From Neoaquamicrobium microcysteis (GTDB lineage Bacteria; Pseudomonadota; Alphaproteobacteria; Rhizobiales; Rhizobiaceae): 64,000 nt of DNA. The notes below the pieces were generated by a model. The model saw only the letters and a list, made by a program, of their open reading frames with translations. It did not search any database and was not told where the DNA came from. The stretch's first letter is position 1, and every line of letters starts with the position of its first letter. The stretch is from assembly GCF_008180155.1 (NCBI RefSeq), contig NZ_VSZS01000054.1:62001-126000 (forward strand), written 5' to 3'. Positions 24,624 to 33,194 of this stretch are shown piece by piece. The translations under genes were made by a program, and so were the position numbers.

Positions 24624-26461
24624 TCCGCCGCCTCGCGCACGGGCAACACGTCCGCCGCCAGCACGATCGTCGCCACCGTGCCGCCTTCCGGGTGTGCTTC
24701 CACCGACAGCGTGCCGCCGAAATCCTTGACGATGTTGTAGGAGATCGAAAGGCCGAGCCCGAGACCCTTGCCGACGCCCTTGGTCGAGAAGAACGGATCG
24801 AAGATGCGCTCGGCGATCGCCTCGGGCACGCCGGGCCCCCTGTCGCGGACGGTGATGGCGACGTTGTCGCCGATCCGCGCTGCCGAAAGGTCGATGCGGC
24901 GGTCGGGCAGGCCTTCCACGGCGTCGGCCGCGTTGGAGACGATGTTGACAAGCACCTGCTGCAGCCGCACCGAGCCGGCACGGACCACGGGTGGTACGGT
25001 GCCGAGATCGATGGCGAGTTCTGCATCGGCCGCCTTGAGGCGCCATGCCACGATTTCCAGCGTATCCCTCACCACGTCGTCCAGCGCGACCGGCCCCAGC
25101 TTCTGGTTGGGCTTGCGGGCGAAGTTGCGCAGATGCCGGCTGATCGAGGCCATGCGATCCACCAGCTTGGAGATGCGGCCGACATTGTCGCTGGCCTCGT
25201 CGATCCGGCCTCGGTCTATCAGCAATGCGGCGTTGTCGGCATAGGTGCGCACGGCGGCAAGCGGCTGGTTGAATTCGTGGGAGAGCGCGGCCGACATCTG
25301 GCCGAGGGCTGCGAGCTTGCCGGCCTGGACGAGATCGGACTGCGTCTTGCGCAGCGCGCGCTCGGTCGCCCGGCGCTCGGCCACTTCCTCCTCCAGTCGC
25401 GCGTTAACGGATGCGAGGTCGGCGGTGCGCTCCTCGACGCGCCGTTCCAGAAGCTCCTGCGCCTCACGCTGCACCTGCAGCCTCTCGGCGATGCGGGCGT
25501 GGCGCTGCAGCCAGGCCGCGGCTCCCATCGCCCCCAGCCCGACGAGAAGCACCAGTGCGGCAACCACCGTCAACGCCTGTGCGCGTGCGGATGCGGTGTC
25601 GAGCAGCACTTTTACCGTCCAGTCGGCGACCGGCATGGTTTCGGTCACAGCGAGATATTCGCGTGCACCTCTCTCATCGGAGATCGTGAGCAGGTCGTAT
25701 CCACCGGCGTTGGACGAGCGGCTGACAGGCAGTTCTTTCAGCTGCGCATTGGCGTAGCGGCGGGTCGCGGACGTGCGCGCCAGCCTCCCGCGCGTCAGCG
25801 GCTGGATGGCGGTGAACAGCCAGTCCTGCCGCCCGGTCATGAAGATGATGCCTTCGGGATCGGTGACGATGATCTCGTAGTCGCCGCCTCGCCAGGAGCT
25901 CTCAATCGCATCGACATCGACCTTGAAGACGACGACGCCTTCGATCGAACCTTCCACGCGTATCGGTGCGCCGAAGTAGTAGCCGCGCTTCAGCGAGGTG
26001 GTGCCGAGCGCGAAGAAGCGTCCCTTGCCGCCCGCGAGCGCGTCGGTGAAATAGGGCCGGTAGGAGAAGTTCTCGCCCACGAAGGTCGGGGTCTGGTCGA
26101 AATTCGACGCAGCGACCGTTATGCCGTCCGGCAGCATCACGTAGATGTCGGACGATTCCAGCAGGTCGTTGATCGTCTTGAGATAGCGGTTGATCGCATC
26201 GATGCGAACCGGATCGTCGGCGTTGACGACGAGATCCTTGATGTCCTGATGATCGGCAATGAGTTCGGGCAGCTTCTCATAGCGGTCGAGCTGGCCGCGA
26301 AGGGCCGTGACGGCGAGGCCAAGCGTGTTGGAACTGCGCGCGGCGGCCTTGTCGAGATAGTAGTCGGTCATCGCGCGCGTGCCGAAGAACGCGATCAGGC
26401 TGCAAAGCAGCACGGCTGCCAAGCCAAGAATGACAGAATGTCGCCGCCACAGCCCGTTCAT
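24620..26461 (-). CDS. dctB: DctB-like sensor histidine kinase
   Basis: Membrane sensor kinase of 613 residues. It has TM1 near 12-30, a long periplasmic sensor region (about 35-285, Cache-like as in DctB), TM2 near 290-310 and a coiled coil. A HisKA domain follows with the phospho-accepting H395 in [10 protein letters not shown], then a HATPase domain with NAADAVEG and the G-boxes RGPGVPE and GKGLGLGL. It likely senses an external carboxylate and signals to the overlapping dctD. ATG 26461 was chosen over TTG 26470. Confidence 0.9.
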   Translation of the reverse strand: MNGLWRRHSVILGLAAVLLCSLIAFFGTRAMTDYYLDKAAARSSNTLGLAVTALRGQLDRYEKLPELIADHQDIKDLVVNADDPVRIDAINRYLKTINDLLESSDIYVMLPDGITVAASNFDQTPTFVGENFSYRPYFTDALAGGKGRFFALGTTSLKRGYYFGAPIRVEGSIEGVVVFKVDVDAIESSWRGGDYEIIVTDPEGIIFMTGRQDWLFTAIQPLTRGRLARTSATRRYANAQLKELPVSRSSNAGGYDLLTISDERGAREYLAVTETMPVADWTVKVLLDTASARAQALTVVAALVLLVGLGAMGAAAWLQRHARIAERLQVQREAQELLERRVEERTADLASVNARLEEEVAERRATERALRKTQSDLVQAGKLAALGQMSAALSHEFNQPLAAVRTYADNAALLIDRGRIDEASDNVGRISKLVDRMASISRHLRNFARKPNQKLGPVALDDVVRDTLEIVAWRLKAADAELAIDLGTVPPVVRAGSVRLQQVLVNIVSNAADAVEGLPDRRIDLSAARIGDNVAITVRDRGPGVPEAIAERIFDPFFSTKGVGKGLGLGLSISYNIVKDFGGTLSVEAHPEGGTVATIVLAADVLPVREAAE

Positions 26462-26536
26462 CAGCGCCAACCGTTTCGCAAAGTCCCTGCGGCGACTTAT
26501 AGCGCGGGGTTGTGCGCGGTGTCGAATGGGTCGGAC

Positions 26537-26833
26537 TCAACCCCTCCGGACGTCGTCCCATGCCGGGCTCATGCGCTGCAATTCGTCGGCGACGAACCAG
26601 CAGGTCGGCGTGATCGTGGCGCCTGCCTGCCGTGCGTCCGCAACCAGCCTTTCGACCATGCGTTCCGCGATGCCCTGGCCGCGCCATGGCACGGGAACGA
26701 AGGTGTGATCGGCAATCCAGTGCGTGTCGGAGACCCGCACGAAGGTCAGCCTCGCATCGTCGCCGTTCGGCATCGGCACGAAGTAGCGGCCGCCCTTTTC
26801 GGTGGTCTCAAGCTGGATGGGGAAGTCGTTCAT
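26537..26833 (-). CDS. small GNAT N-acetyltransferase-like protein 1
   Basis: Protein of 98 residues, a minimal GNAT fold of the short GCN5-related (YjdJ/NATD1) type. The acetyl-CoA loop is PVPWRGQGIAERMVERL, preceded by the conserved IADHTFVP strand. Substrate unknown. It is a diverged tandem copy of the next gene (same length, with the ADHTxVPxxxRGQG alignment) and is last in a four-gene operon. ATG 26833 gives an N-terminus matching the paralogue. Confidence 0.8.
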   Translation of the reverse strand: MNDFPIQLETTEKGGRYFVPMPNGDDARLTFVRVSDTHWIADHTFVPVPWRGQGIAERMVERLVADARQAGATITPTCWFVADELQRMSPAWDDVRRG

Positions 26834-26841
26834 TGCGCCGC

Positions 26842-27138
26842 TCACTTCTTCAGCACGTCCGCCCATTCGGGATGGCGGCGAAACTGGGCCGCGGCGAAGG
26901 GGCAGAGCGGGATGATGGTCTTGCCAGCCGCACGCGCATCCTCCACCGCGCGCGCCACCAAAAGCGCGCCGACGCCCTGTCCGCGAAAGGCGTCCGGCAC
27001 GCCGGTGTGGTCGATGATGAGCTGCCGCTCGCCGATCTTCGTGAAGGTCATCTCGGCCTCGGCGCCGTCTGGACCTCTGACAACGTAACGGCCCTTGGAA
27101 CCGTTGTCCTCGATCTCGATCTTCGGTTGCTCGCTCAT
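26842..27138 (-). CDS. small GNAT N-acetyltransferase-like protein 2
   Basis: Protein of 98 residues, the same minimal GNAT fold as its neighbour, with IIDHTGVPDAFRGQGVGALLV binding acetyl-CoA and the C-terminal IPLCPFAAAQFRRHPEW typical of YjdJ/NATD1-type proteins. The two copies are 8 bp apart and share obvious sequence similarity, so they derive from tandem duplication. Substrate unknown; the partner genes suggest detoxification. Confidence 0.83.
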   Translation of the reverse strand: MSEQPKIEIEDNGSKGRYVVRGPDGAEAEMTFTKIGERQLIIDHTGVPDAFRGQGVGALLVARAVEDARAAGKTIIPLCPFAAAQFRRHPEWADVLKK

Positions 27139-27153
27139 GTCCAGGTTTCCTCG

Positions 27154-27768
27154 CTATGTCGTGCGATAGGGCTCCAGAAAGGCCTGCGCGGCGAGGAGCT
27201 CGGTCTGGCGGATTTCATGGCCGCCATCATGCCACACAAGCTCGACTTCCGCGCCCAGATGGCGCAGGCCGCCATGGAGGCGCTCGGTCAGCGCCGGAGG
27301 ACATATGGGGTCTCTGCGGCCCGCCGTCATCAGGACCCGCGTGCCCGCCAGAGACCCGTCGACCTTCGGCTCGAACGGTATCAGCGGGTGCATCAGCACG
27401 GCCGCGTCGAACAGACCGGGAGCGGCAAAGAGCACGGAAGCGAGAATGTTCGCGCCGTTGGAATAGCCGAGCCCGACCACCGCCGAAGGTTTCGCCGCTT
27501 CGACATGGGCGCGCACGAAACCGGCCATCTTCTCAGTTGCACGGGCAAGGTCGGCCATGTCGTAGACGCCTTCGCCGGTGCGGCGGAAATAGCGCGCCGC
27601 GCCATGCTCGGAAACGTCGCCGCGCGGGGCGATGACCGTTGCGCCGGGCAGCAACTCGCCGCCCAGCCCGAGAAACTGGTTTTCGTCGGCCCCCGTGCCA
27701 TGGAAGACGAAGAGCAGGGGACCGCCGGGCGCGCCGGCGGTCTTGTAGGTGTAGCTGTCGGTCGTCAT
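27154..27768 (-). CDS. alpha/beta-hydrolase (phospholipase/carboxylesterase, MhqD-like)
   Basis: Esterase of 204 residues. The nucleophile elbow GYSNG supplies Ser, a GRRDPICP segment the Asp, and HDGGHEI the His, so the catalytic triad is complete. FHGTGADENQF near the N-terminus is typical of the carboxylesterase/MhqD group. It starts 3 bp after the glyoxalase-fold dioxygenase gene, the same pairing as mhqO-mhqD in Firmicutes, where the products deal with quinones and electrophiles. Confidence 0.86.
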   Translation of the reverse strand: MTTDSYTYKTAGAPGGPLLFVFHGTGADENQFLGLGGELLPGATVIAPRGDVSEHGAARYFRRTGEGVYDMADLARATEKMAGFVRAHVEAAKPSAVVGLGYSNGANILASVLFAAPGLFDAAVLMHPLIPFEPKVDGSLAGTRVLMTAGRRDPICPPALTERLHGGLRHLGAEVELVWHDGGHEIRQTELLAAQAFLEPYRTT

Positions 27769-27771
27769 GCC

Positions 27772-28707
27772 TTATCCTTCGATCGGCTGGAGGTGGCTTT
27801 CCAGATAGGGTCGCAGATGCTCGTGCTGGCGGGGCAGCCTGAGCGCCTCGCCGAGATGCGCCGTGTCCTCGTCACGGTCGAAACCCGGTTCGTTGGTGGC
27901 GACCTCGAACAGCACGCCGCCCGGCGTGCGGAAATAGATCGCCCAGAAATAATCGCGGTCGATCACCGGCGTCACCTGATAGCCGGTTTCCAGCAGCGCC
28001 TTGCGCACTTCGAGCTGGCGCTCCCGGTTTTCGACCGCGAAAGCGACATGGTGGACCGAGCCGGCGCCCTGCCGCGCATGGCTCAGCACGGGCAGCGTCT
28101 CGACGTCGATGACGTCGGCACCGTTGCCCTCGCCCTTCACCGCGAAACGGCGCACGGAGCCGGACTTGTCGATCTCCTCATAGTTCATGAACTTGAGGAG
28201 TTCGGCCGTCGCGCCACCGTCCTGAAGGCGCATGGAAACCGAGTGGAAGCCGCGGATCGCCTCGTCGGCGCCGACGCCGCCATTGGTCCATGCGGCGCGG
28301 TCGTCGTCATCGACCTCGACCAGCGCGAAACCGTCGCCGTCGGGCCCCTCGAAGGCGAGGCGCTGTTCGCCGAAGAGATCCGAACGCTTCAGCCCCGCGA
28401 CGCCCTGGTCGGCAAGCCGCTGTTCCCAGTAGGCAAGCGTTCCCCGGGGCACCGAAAAGGCGGTGACGCCGACCTCTCCCGTGCCTGCCCTGCCGCGCGC
28501 GGCGTTGGGAAACGGAAAATAGGTCATCACCGACCCCGGCGTACCGAACTCGTCGGCGTAATAGAGGTGATAGACGTCCGGTGCGTCGAAGTTCACCGTC
28601 TTCTTCACGCGGCGCAGGCCGAGCTTGTTGGTGAAGAAATCGTTGTTCTCGCGGGCATCCCGCGCCAGCGACGTGACGTGGTGAAGTCCCTTGATCTGTC
28701 CGAGCAT
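27772..28707 (-). CDS. ring-cleaving dioxygenase / glyoxalase-fold protein (MhqO-like)
   Basis: Vicinal-oxygen-chelate protein of 311 residues made of two glyoxalase modules. The first opens with IKGLHHVTSLARDARENNDFF and the second with GFHSVSMRL and SVHHVAFAV. The ligand set His...Glu is visible as LHHV, HHVAF and LFEVATNEPG. The family oxidatively cleaves hydroquinone-like compounds. It heads the operon with an esterase and two GNATs. ATG 28707 was chosen because the family starts MLGQIKGLHH; an upstream frame extension is not family-like. A 9-bp inverted repeat lies 110 bp upstream. Confidence 0.86.
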   Translation of the reverse strand: MLGQIKGLHHVTSLARDARENNDFFTNKLGLRRVKKTVNFDAPDVYHLYYADEFGTPGSVMTYFPFPNAARGRAGTGEVGVTAFSVPRGTLAYWEQRLADQGVAGLKRSDLFGEQRLAFEGPDGDGFALVEVDDDDRAAWTNGGVGADEAIRGFHSVSMRLQDGGATAELLKFMNYEEIDKSGSVRRFAVKGEGNGADVIDVETLPVLSHARQGAGSVHHVAFAVENRERQLEVRKALLETGYQVTPVIDRDYFWAIYFRTPGGVLFEVATNEPGFDRDEDTAHLGEALRLPRQHEHLRPYLESHLQPIEG

Positions 28708-28816
28708 GATGAGGCTCCTTCCTTGCCGTCGCCCGATCGCGACGTTCGCCGTCATATGTCGTTCAAATACAGCGTTGCGGAAGGGCGGGACAGGGCAAAG
28801 GACCGTTCTCATTTGA

Positions 28817-28841
28817 TGAACAATGAAAACGCCATTGTTCA
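28817..28841. promoter_or_regulatory. candidate operator upstream of the glyoxalase/esterase operon
   Basis: TGAACAATG (28817-28825), seven bases, CATTGTTCA (28833-28841): perfect 9-bp arms in an AT-rich intergenic stretch, about 110 bp before the MhqO-like start. MarR- or TetR-type repressors often bind such sites at electrophile-responsive operons. No regulator gene is adjacent. Confidence 0.5.
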
Positions 28842-28861
28842 CTTTGGTGACATAAATGAAA

Positions 28862-28886
28862 AGGCCCGCGCAAATTGCGCGGGCCT
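28862..28886 (-). terminator. Rho-independent terminator of the PRC-barrel gene
   Basis: A 12-bp perfect stem (AGGCCCGCGCAA / TTGCGCGGGCCT) is followed on the minus strand by TTTTCATTT. It is 24 bp downstream of the PRC-barrel stop codon. Confidence 0.8.
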
Positions 28887-28909
28887 CGTGTCATCGCAGC
28901 CTGACTGGA

Positions 28910-29977
28910 TTACTGCGCCGGGACAACGATCAGCTGATCGTCGCGGTTCTCGGCGAAGGTAGCCTCGTCATACTCGGGCTGAGCCTCGAGCTGCTCCTGC
29001 GTGAACTGCGTGTACAGGTAGTAGTTACCGTCAGCGTCCGACAGGAAGGCGAGGTTGTCCATATCCACCGCAACCGACTTGCTGCCGATGCCGAGGAAGC
29101 CGCCCACGTCGATGATGACCGCATCGGTGGCGTTGTCGCCGGTGAGGATGACATCGCTGATCGAGCCGACGTTCTCGTCGTTCGCACCGTAGACCGTGGT
29201 GCCGATCAGTTCGTCAGCGCTGAGGCCGGTTTCTTCAACGTCCGTCAGGGTCGAGCGGTCGATAGCCGAAGTCTCGGTCTCGTCCGTGCCCATCGCCGGC
29301 TCTTCGGCCGGAGCGGCAGCCATATCGTCTGCCGGTGCAGCCTCGTCAGCCGGTGCAGCGGCCATGTCGTCAGCCGGAGCTGCTTCGTCGGTCGGAGCCG
29401 GGGCAGCAGCCATGTCGTCAGCCGGTGCAGCTTCATCAGCCGGAGCGGCGGCCATGTCGTCAGCCGGAGCGGCCGCGTCGTCAGCTGCCGGGGCCGGGGC
29501 CGCTGCAAGCTCTTCTGCGGTGGCAGGCGTCGTGTTGCCCACCTCGGCGTCGGCAGCCTGCGGCTCGTATGCCGCGGTATCGAAGTCAGGCAGAGCCTCG
29601 AGGGCCTCGCGGTTGGTCTGCACGACCAGCCACTCGTTGCCGTCACGCTCTGTCCACTCGATCAGGTCGTATTCGAGAGCGACGTTCTTCTGGCCAAGGC
29701 CGAGGAAGCCGCCGACACCGACGACGATCGCCTCGACATCGCCTTCCGGCGACAGAACCAGATCGTTCACGCTGCCGATGTTTTCTGCATCGTCGGCCGA
29801 GCTGCTATAGACGGTCTGGCCGATGATGTTGGAAGCGAGATGGCCTTCGGCGTGCTTGACCTGGGGAGCAGCCTGCTCCGTCGGTGCCATGGGGGCCGGC
29901 TCGGTGGTGGTCTGTGCGTATGCGCCGGTCGCAACGAGGGTCGCGATTGCGGTAGTCGCCAAGAGATTGCGGATCAT
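28910..29977 (-). CDS. secreted protein with two PRC-barrel domains and an Ala/Pro/Asp repeat linker
   Basis: Protein of 355 residues with a signal peptide (IRNLLATTAIATLVATGAYA). PRC-barrel 1 (about 48-125: IIGQTVYSSSADDAENIGSV...GVGGFLGLGQKNVALEYD) and PRC-barrel 2 (about 255-335: LIGTTVYGANDENVGSI...VGGFLGIGSKSVAVDMD) are clearly homologous. Between them is a low-complexity region of AAPADDMAAAPADE-type repeats. Probably an envelope stress protein. A perfect EcfG promoter lies at 30069-30093 and a strong terminator follows the gene. ATG 29977 gives the signal peptide. Confidence 0.85.
   Translation of the reverse strand: MIRNLLATTAIATLVATGAYAQTTTEPAPMAPTEQAAPQVKHAEGHLASNIIGQTVYSSSADDAENIGSVNDLVLSPEGDVEAIVVGVGGFLGLGQKNVALEYDLIEWTERDGNEWLVVQTNREALEALPDFDTAAYEPQAADAEVGNTTPATAEELAAAPAPAADDAAAPADDMAAAPADEAAPADDMAAAPAPTDEAAPADDMAAAPADEAAPADDMAAAPAEEPAMGTDETETSAIDRSTLTDVEETGLSADELIGTTVYGANDENVGSISDVILTGDNATDAVIIDVGGFLGIGSKSVAVDMDNLAFLSDADGNYYLYTQFTQEQLEAQPEYDEATFAENRDDQLIVVPAQ
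29306..29480. repeat. in-frame degenerate repeats encoding the PRC-barrel linker
   Basis: Imperfect tandem units built on gtcgtcagccggtgcagc-like 15-48 base blocks encode alternating APADDMAAAPADEA residues. This type of tract changes length readily by slippage or recombination. Confidence 0.7.
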
Positions 29978-30068
29978 GATATACTCTCCTTGTGCATGTT
30001 CCTTTGCACGGCCGCGCCTTGACCAAACTTCGCAGGGGAGGTCGGGGCGCGGCCTTTCACATCGCCAC

Positions 30069-30093
30069 AACGTGCCCGACAACTTCTGGTTCC
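30069..30093 (-). promoter_or_regulatory. EcfG-type promoter for the PRC-barrel gene
   Basis: On the minus strand GGAAC (30093-30089), 16 bases, CGTT (30072-30069). The transcript would start about 85 bases before the ATG at 29977. Confidence 0.78.
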
Positions 30094-30222
30094 GATTTTC
30101 CCTGGCATCGAGGCTTACTTTTCGGCGGGGAACCAATGGGGATGCCGCGCATTATCGAACGCCTCGCACGGCCGTGACGGCGGGTGCGTCAGGATCACGA
30201 GTGCATGGAGGCTTCCCGTCAG

Positions 30223-31128
30223 ATGCGCTTTAGCGTGATCCTAAACCGCCACGGCGGTACCCTGCGCACACTCGACGTGGACGATCTGGCCGCGCGCATC
30301 GCCAACACACTCGAACAGGCGGGTCACGAGGTCTCGACGCACATCGTCGAAGGCAAGGGCATCGTCGATGCGATCGAGGAGGCCGTCTCCGGCGAGTGCG
30401 ATGTCGTCATGGTAGGCGGCGGCGACGGCACGGTTTCGTGCGCGGCCGGCAAGCTCAAGGACAGCGACAAGGTATTGGCTATCCTGCCGGCGGGCACGAT
30501 GAACCTGTTCGCGCGCAGCCTTCGCATTCCGCTCGACCTGGACGAGGCGGTGGAGGTGTTCGCCCAGGGCGAAGTGCGCGAGGTGGATCTGGCGAGCGCG
30601 AACGACCGGATATTCGTCCATCAGTTCTCGATCGGGCTCCACGCCAAGCTCATCCGGCTGCGCGAGAAAGACAATTTCGATTCGAGGCTGGGGAAGATGT
30701 GGGCCTCGGTCAGGGCCGGGTTCAGGGCTTTCTTCAGCCCGCCGCGCATGAAGATCGGGCTCACGCTAGACGAGGGCGAAGAGCGCCTGATGGCGACAGC
30801 CGGCGTCGGCGTCACCAACAATCTTTTCGGCGAGGGGCATCTGCCTTACGCCGATGAACCAGACCGGGGCGTGCTGGGCGTGTATGTCACCCGCACGCGC
30901 CGCAAGCGCGACATGGTGTGGCTGGCGCTGAACATGCTTTTGGGGCGGTGGAAGTCGAACCAGCAGGTCGACGTCCATGAGGCCCGAACGGTGACGCTAA
31001 GGCTGCTCTCGCGTCACGAACGCTTCGGCTGCGCGATGGACGGCGAGCTGTGCGATCTCGAAACCGAAACCGTGCTGCACATCCATCCACGCGCGCTCAA
31101 AGTGTTGACGCCACCGCCCGAAGCGTAG
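30223..31128 (+). CDS. diacylglycerol-kinase-family lipid kinase (YegS/LCB5-like)
   Basis: Protein of 301 residues in the DAGK catalytic family. The nucleotide-binding VMVGGGDGTVSCAAGKL and the following ILPAGTMNLFARSLRIP are the diagnostic blocks. The C-terminal beta-sandwich domain has VGVTNNLFGEG and the acidic MDGELCD segment. Likely phosphorylates a lipid or long-chain diol at the membrane face. ATG 30223 was chosen (GGAGG 11 bases upstream); ATG 30205 and GTG 30184 are possible. Its upstream region carries GGAAC-N16-CATT, one base off the EcfG consensus. Confidence 0.85.
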   Translation: MRFSVILNRHGGTLRTLDVDDLAARIANTLEQAGHEVSTHIVEGKGIVDAIEEAVSGECDVVMVGGGDGTVSCAAGKLKDSDKVLAILPAGTMNLFARSLRIPLDLDEAVEVFAQGEVREVDLASANDRIFVHQFSIGLHAKLIRLREKDNFDSRLGKMWASVRAGFRAFFSPPRMKIGLTLDEGEERLMATAGVGVTNNLFGEGHLPYADEPDRGVLGVYVTRTRRKRDMVWLALNMLLGRWKSNQQVDVHEARTVTLRLLSRHERFGCAMDGELCDLETETVLHIHPRALKVLTPPPEA

Positions 31129-31133
31129 GCGGC

Positions 31134-31343
31134 CTACTGGCTGGGTTGAGCGGGCTCGGTCACTTCGCCGGGCTGCTCGGCGGGTGCACCGCCGACGGGA
31201 TCTTCCGGCTGGATCGCGCTGCCGAAAATGCCCACGCCCCACCATACGACGAGCGCGAGAGCGAGCGCGCAAACCAGTATCACCAGCACCTGCCAGCCGC
31301 TCCGGCCCTGTCGCGCCTTGTTCTTGTCGATGATCTTGGTCAT
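31134..31343 (-). CDS. small single-span membrane protein
   Basis: Protein of 69 residues: a basic N-terminus (MTKIIDKNKARQGRSG), one membrane helix (WQVLVILVCALALALVVWWGV) and a Pro/Glu-rich tail predicted in the periplasm (EDPVGGAPAEQPGEVTEPAQ). No family recognised. It lies downstream of the holin-like and DUF883 genes on the same strand and may belong to the same stress-induced unit. It converges on the lipid kinase with 5 bp between. Confidence 0.6.
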   Translation of the reverse strand: MTKIIDKNKARQGRSGWQVLVILVCALALALVVWWGVGIFGSAIQPEDPVGGAPAEQPGEVTEPAQPSQ

Positions 31344-31437
31344 TGGATTCTCCGGAAATTCGTGAACGCATTCGGGAACCCAATGCGCCGCGCGGCGCAT
31401 CGGTTCCGTCATCTCGGGGGCGGGTTGGACCCCAGCT

Positions 31438-31884
31438 TCAGCGTGGATCGGTGTCGCCGGGCTTTCGCGACTTGTTCTCGCGATAGACGGCCCATGCGAG
31501 GGCGGCCACAGCCGGAACGACGAGCCCCAGCCCGCCGACGCGGCTGGCGACCACCGGCAGCATCGCAATCGCAGCCGCGCTCGCCACTGCCTTCATCTCG
31601 GTTTCCCGACGCTTGGCTATACGCCGCTTGCGCACGCTGGTCGAAATCGAGTGAATGACGATGACCAGTACCGCCAGCAGGACAAAGCCACCGCCGAACC
31701 ACAGCGCAGCAGGCAATGGTCCCAACTCGCGCGCCGCAGCGATATATCCCGCCACAAGCAGGAACACCGCGCCGCAAAACGCAAACAGGCCGGCGATCAG
31801 ATACGCGACGGCCGTGCGCCGGGCCCGCCCGATAGCCTCGGTCGCTTCACCTGAAACGACCGAAGCCAGTATGGTTGCAAGCAT
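31438..31884 (-). CDS. holin-superfamily-like / DUF1469-type membrane protein
   Basis: Protein of about 148 residues with three to four hydrophobic segments. The first pair (YLIAGLFAFCGAVFLLVAGYIAAARELGPLPAALWFGGGFVLLAVLV) has the layout of the 'putative phage holin superfamily III/DUF1469' proteins, which usually sit beside DUF883 genes and are not phage proteins. It is directly downstream of the DUF883 gene (9 bp). ATG 31884 was taken; GTG 31890 would add two residues. Confidence 0.7.
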   Translation of the reverse strand: MLATILASVVSGEATEAIGRARRTAVAYLIAGLFAFCGAVFLLVAGYIAAARELGPLPAALWFGGGFVLLAVLVIVIHSISTSVRKRRIAKRRETEMKAVASAAAIAMLPVVASRVGGLGLVVPAVAALAWAVYRENKSRKPGDTDPR

Positions 31885-31893
31885 CTGCACTTT

Positions 31894-32229
31894 TTATCGG
31901 CGGGAAAGCAGGGCGAGGAAGTAGCCCACGCCCACCGCGATCGCCAGCGACGTGATCGGCTTCTCGCGAACCGCGTCCGTCACCTGCGCCTCGATGTCGT
32001 TGGCGTTGGCGCGGATGCTCTCGACCGCCGCTTCGCCCTTGACCCGAAGCTGCTCCGCACCCTCTGCCGCCGCGCGTCTAGCGGCAGAGTAGGAGTGCTC
32101 GCCCGTCTTCGACAGCTGATCGGCAAGCCGGGCTACATCTTCGCGGAGACGTGCGATTTCGGCTTCCAGATCCTCGGGATTGGCTTTGGTGCCGTTGCCG
32201 CTTCTGGTTGCCCTGGGTGCTGTCGCCAT
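31894..32229 (-). CDS. DUF883 (ElaB/YgaM-type) protein
   Basis: Protein of 111 residues: a polar amphipathic coiled-coil region (LEAEIARLREDVARLADQL and onward) and a C-terminal anchor with the family motif REKPITSLAIAVGVGYFLALLSRR. Paralogue of the protein encoded at 5141-5452. Both genes have perfect EcfG promoters. Likely an inner-membrane-associated stress protein; ribosome tethering is known only for enterobacterial ElaB. Confidence 0.85.
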   Translation of the reverse strand: MATAPRATRSGNGTKANPEDLEAEIARLREDVARLADQLSKTGEHSYSAARRAAAEGAEQLRVKGEAAVESIRANANDIEAQVTDAVREKPITSLAIAVGVGYFLALLSRR

Positions 32230-32260
32230 CTCGATACTCCTTGTTGTATTGCCGCCTCAC

Positions 32261-32285
32261 AACGCGCCACCATAGCGCAGGTTCC
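32261..32285 (-). promoter_or_regulatory. EcfG-type promoter for the DUF883/holin-like genes
   Basis: On the minus strand GGAAC (32285-32281), 16 bases, CGTT (32264-32261), about 30 bp before the DUF883 start codon. Confidence 0.8.
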
Positions 32286-32291
32286 GCCTTG

Positions 32292-33047
32292 TCAGATGAA
32301 CGGGCGGATGCCCTCGTCGGACGGGTCCCATCCCGACAGCGCGGCGAGCTGGTCGAGGTCCAGAACCTCGCAGCCCTTGTCTCGCCAGCGGATCAGATTT
32401 TTCTGTACCAGCTTCCGCACTGTCTTGTTCGTATGCACCAGCGACAGGCCGAGCGTATCTGCAAGATGCTGCTGCGTCAGCGGAAGCAGCGGCGCGGAAC
32501 CGTTGAACATGCCGACCGCGCTTGCCCGGTTGGTGAGGAACGCGATGAGGTAGGCGAGCCTCTCCAGCGCGGTGCGCCGGCCCACGCTCAGCAGGTTCTC
32601 GTCGAGCATGCACTCCTCGCGCGATGCAAGCCAGGTCACGTCGTAGGCAAGATCCGGGTGCTCGCGATAGAGCGACATGAGTTCGCTACGCTCGAAGACA
32701 CACAGGGTCATCGGCGAGAGCGTTTCGATGGAGTGCTGCATCTCGCCCATCAGGCTGCCCTGAAGGCCGATGAGGTCTCCGGGCATGACGTAGTTGACGA
32801 TCTGGCGGCGGCCGTCGGGAAGAAGCTTGTAGCGGAACCCCCAACCCATGAGCACGGTATAAAGATGCGGGTTGCGCGTTCCCTCGGCGAGGACCGTCGC
32901 GCTTCTGTCGACCGAGAGTTCGCCCCGTTTCAACCGGGATACGAAGTCCAGTTCCTTCTTGTTGAAGTCGCGGAAAACCTTGCGGCGCATGAGGGGGCAC
33001 TGCTCACAGGGAAACTTGCGCTCGGAGCGCGCCGCCGGTTCCTTCAT
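32292..33047 (-). CDS. Crp/Fnr-family transcriptional regulator
   Basis: Regulator of 251 residues: a cyclic-nucleotide-binding-like barrel (about 30-150, with VMPGDLIGLQGSLMG in the ligand-loop position) and a C-terminal winged helix (LTQQHLADTLGLSLVHTNKTVRKL). Two N-terminal cysteines (CEQC) recall Fnr, but the four-cysteine cluster set is not complete, so an iron-sulfur sensor is uncertain. It lies within the general stress island. The start MKEPAARSERKF was taken as given by ATG 33047. Confidence 0.85.
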   Translation of the reverse strand: MKEPAARSERKFPCEQCPLMRRKVFRDFNKKELDFVSRLKRGELSVDRSATVLAEGTRNPHLYTVLMGWGFRYKLLPDGRRQIVNYVMPGDLIGLQGSLMGEMQHSIETLSPMTLCVFERSELMSLYREHPDLAYDVTWLASREECMLDENLLSVGRRTALERLAYLIAFLTNRASAVGMFNGSAPLLPLTQQHLADTLGLSLVHTNKTVRKLVQKNLIRWRDKGCEVLDLDQLAALSGWDPSDEGIRPFI

Positions 33048-33194
33048 CTCAATACCCCCGCTTGCTGGACGACGTTGCAGACTCGCACTCGTGCCCGTGA
33101 ACGCCTGACCAATGGTAAGGTTGCGCCTGCATCTTTTTTAAATGACAGCAAAGCGAATATCCGACACATATTGCAATTTACGGAGGCTACATCA

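Noticed and set aside
24692-28962. Two overlapping plus-strand frames near 800 codons each
   Set aside because: Both are antisense to dctB, the GNATs and the esterase/dioxygenase genes; high GC content keeps antisense frames open.
30129-30153. GGAAC-N16-CATT before the lipid-kinase gene as an EcfG promoter
   Set aside because: The -10 differs from CGTT at its second base; too weak to call beside seven perfect sites, although it might have low activity.
31438-31884. Phage holin
   Set aside because: The membrane layout fits the DUF1469/holin-superfamily-III annotation, but the gene is next to DUF883 and an EcfG promoter and no lysis or phage genes are present, so a housekeeping stress role is more likely.
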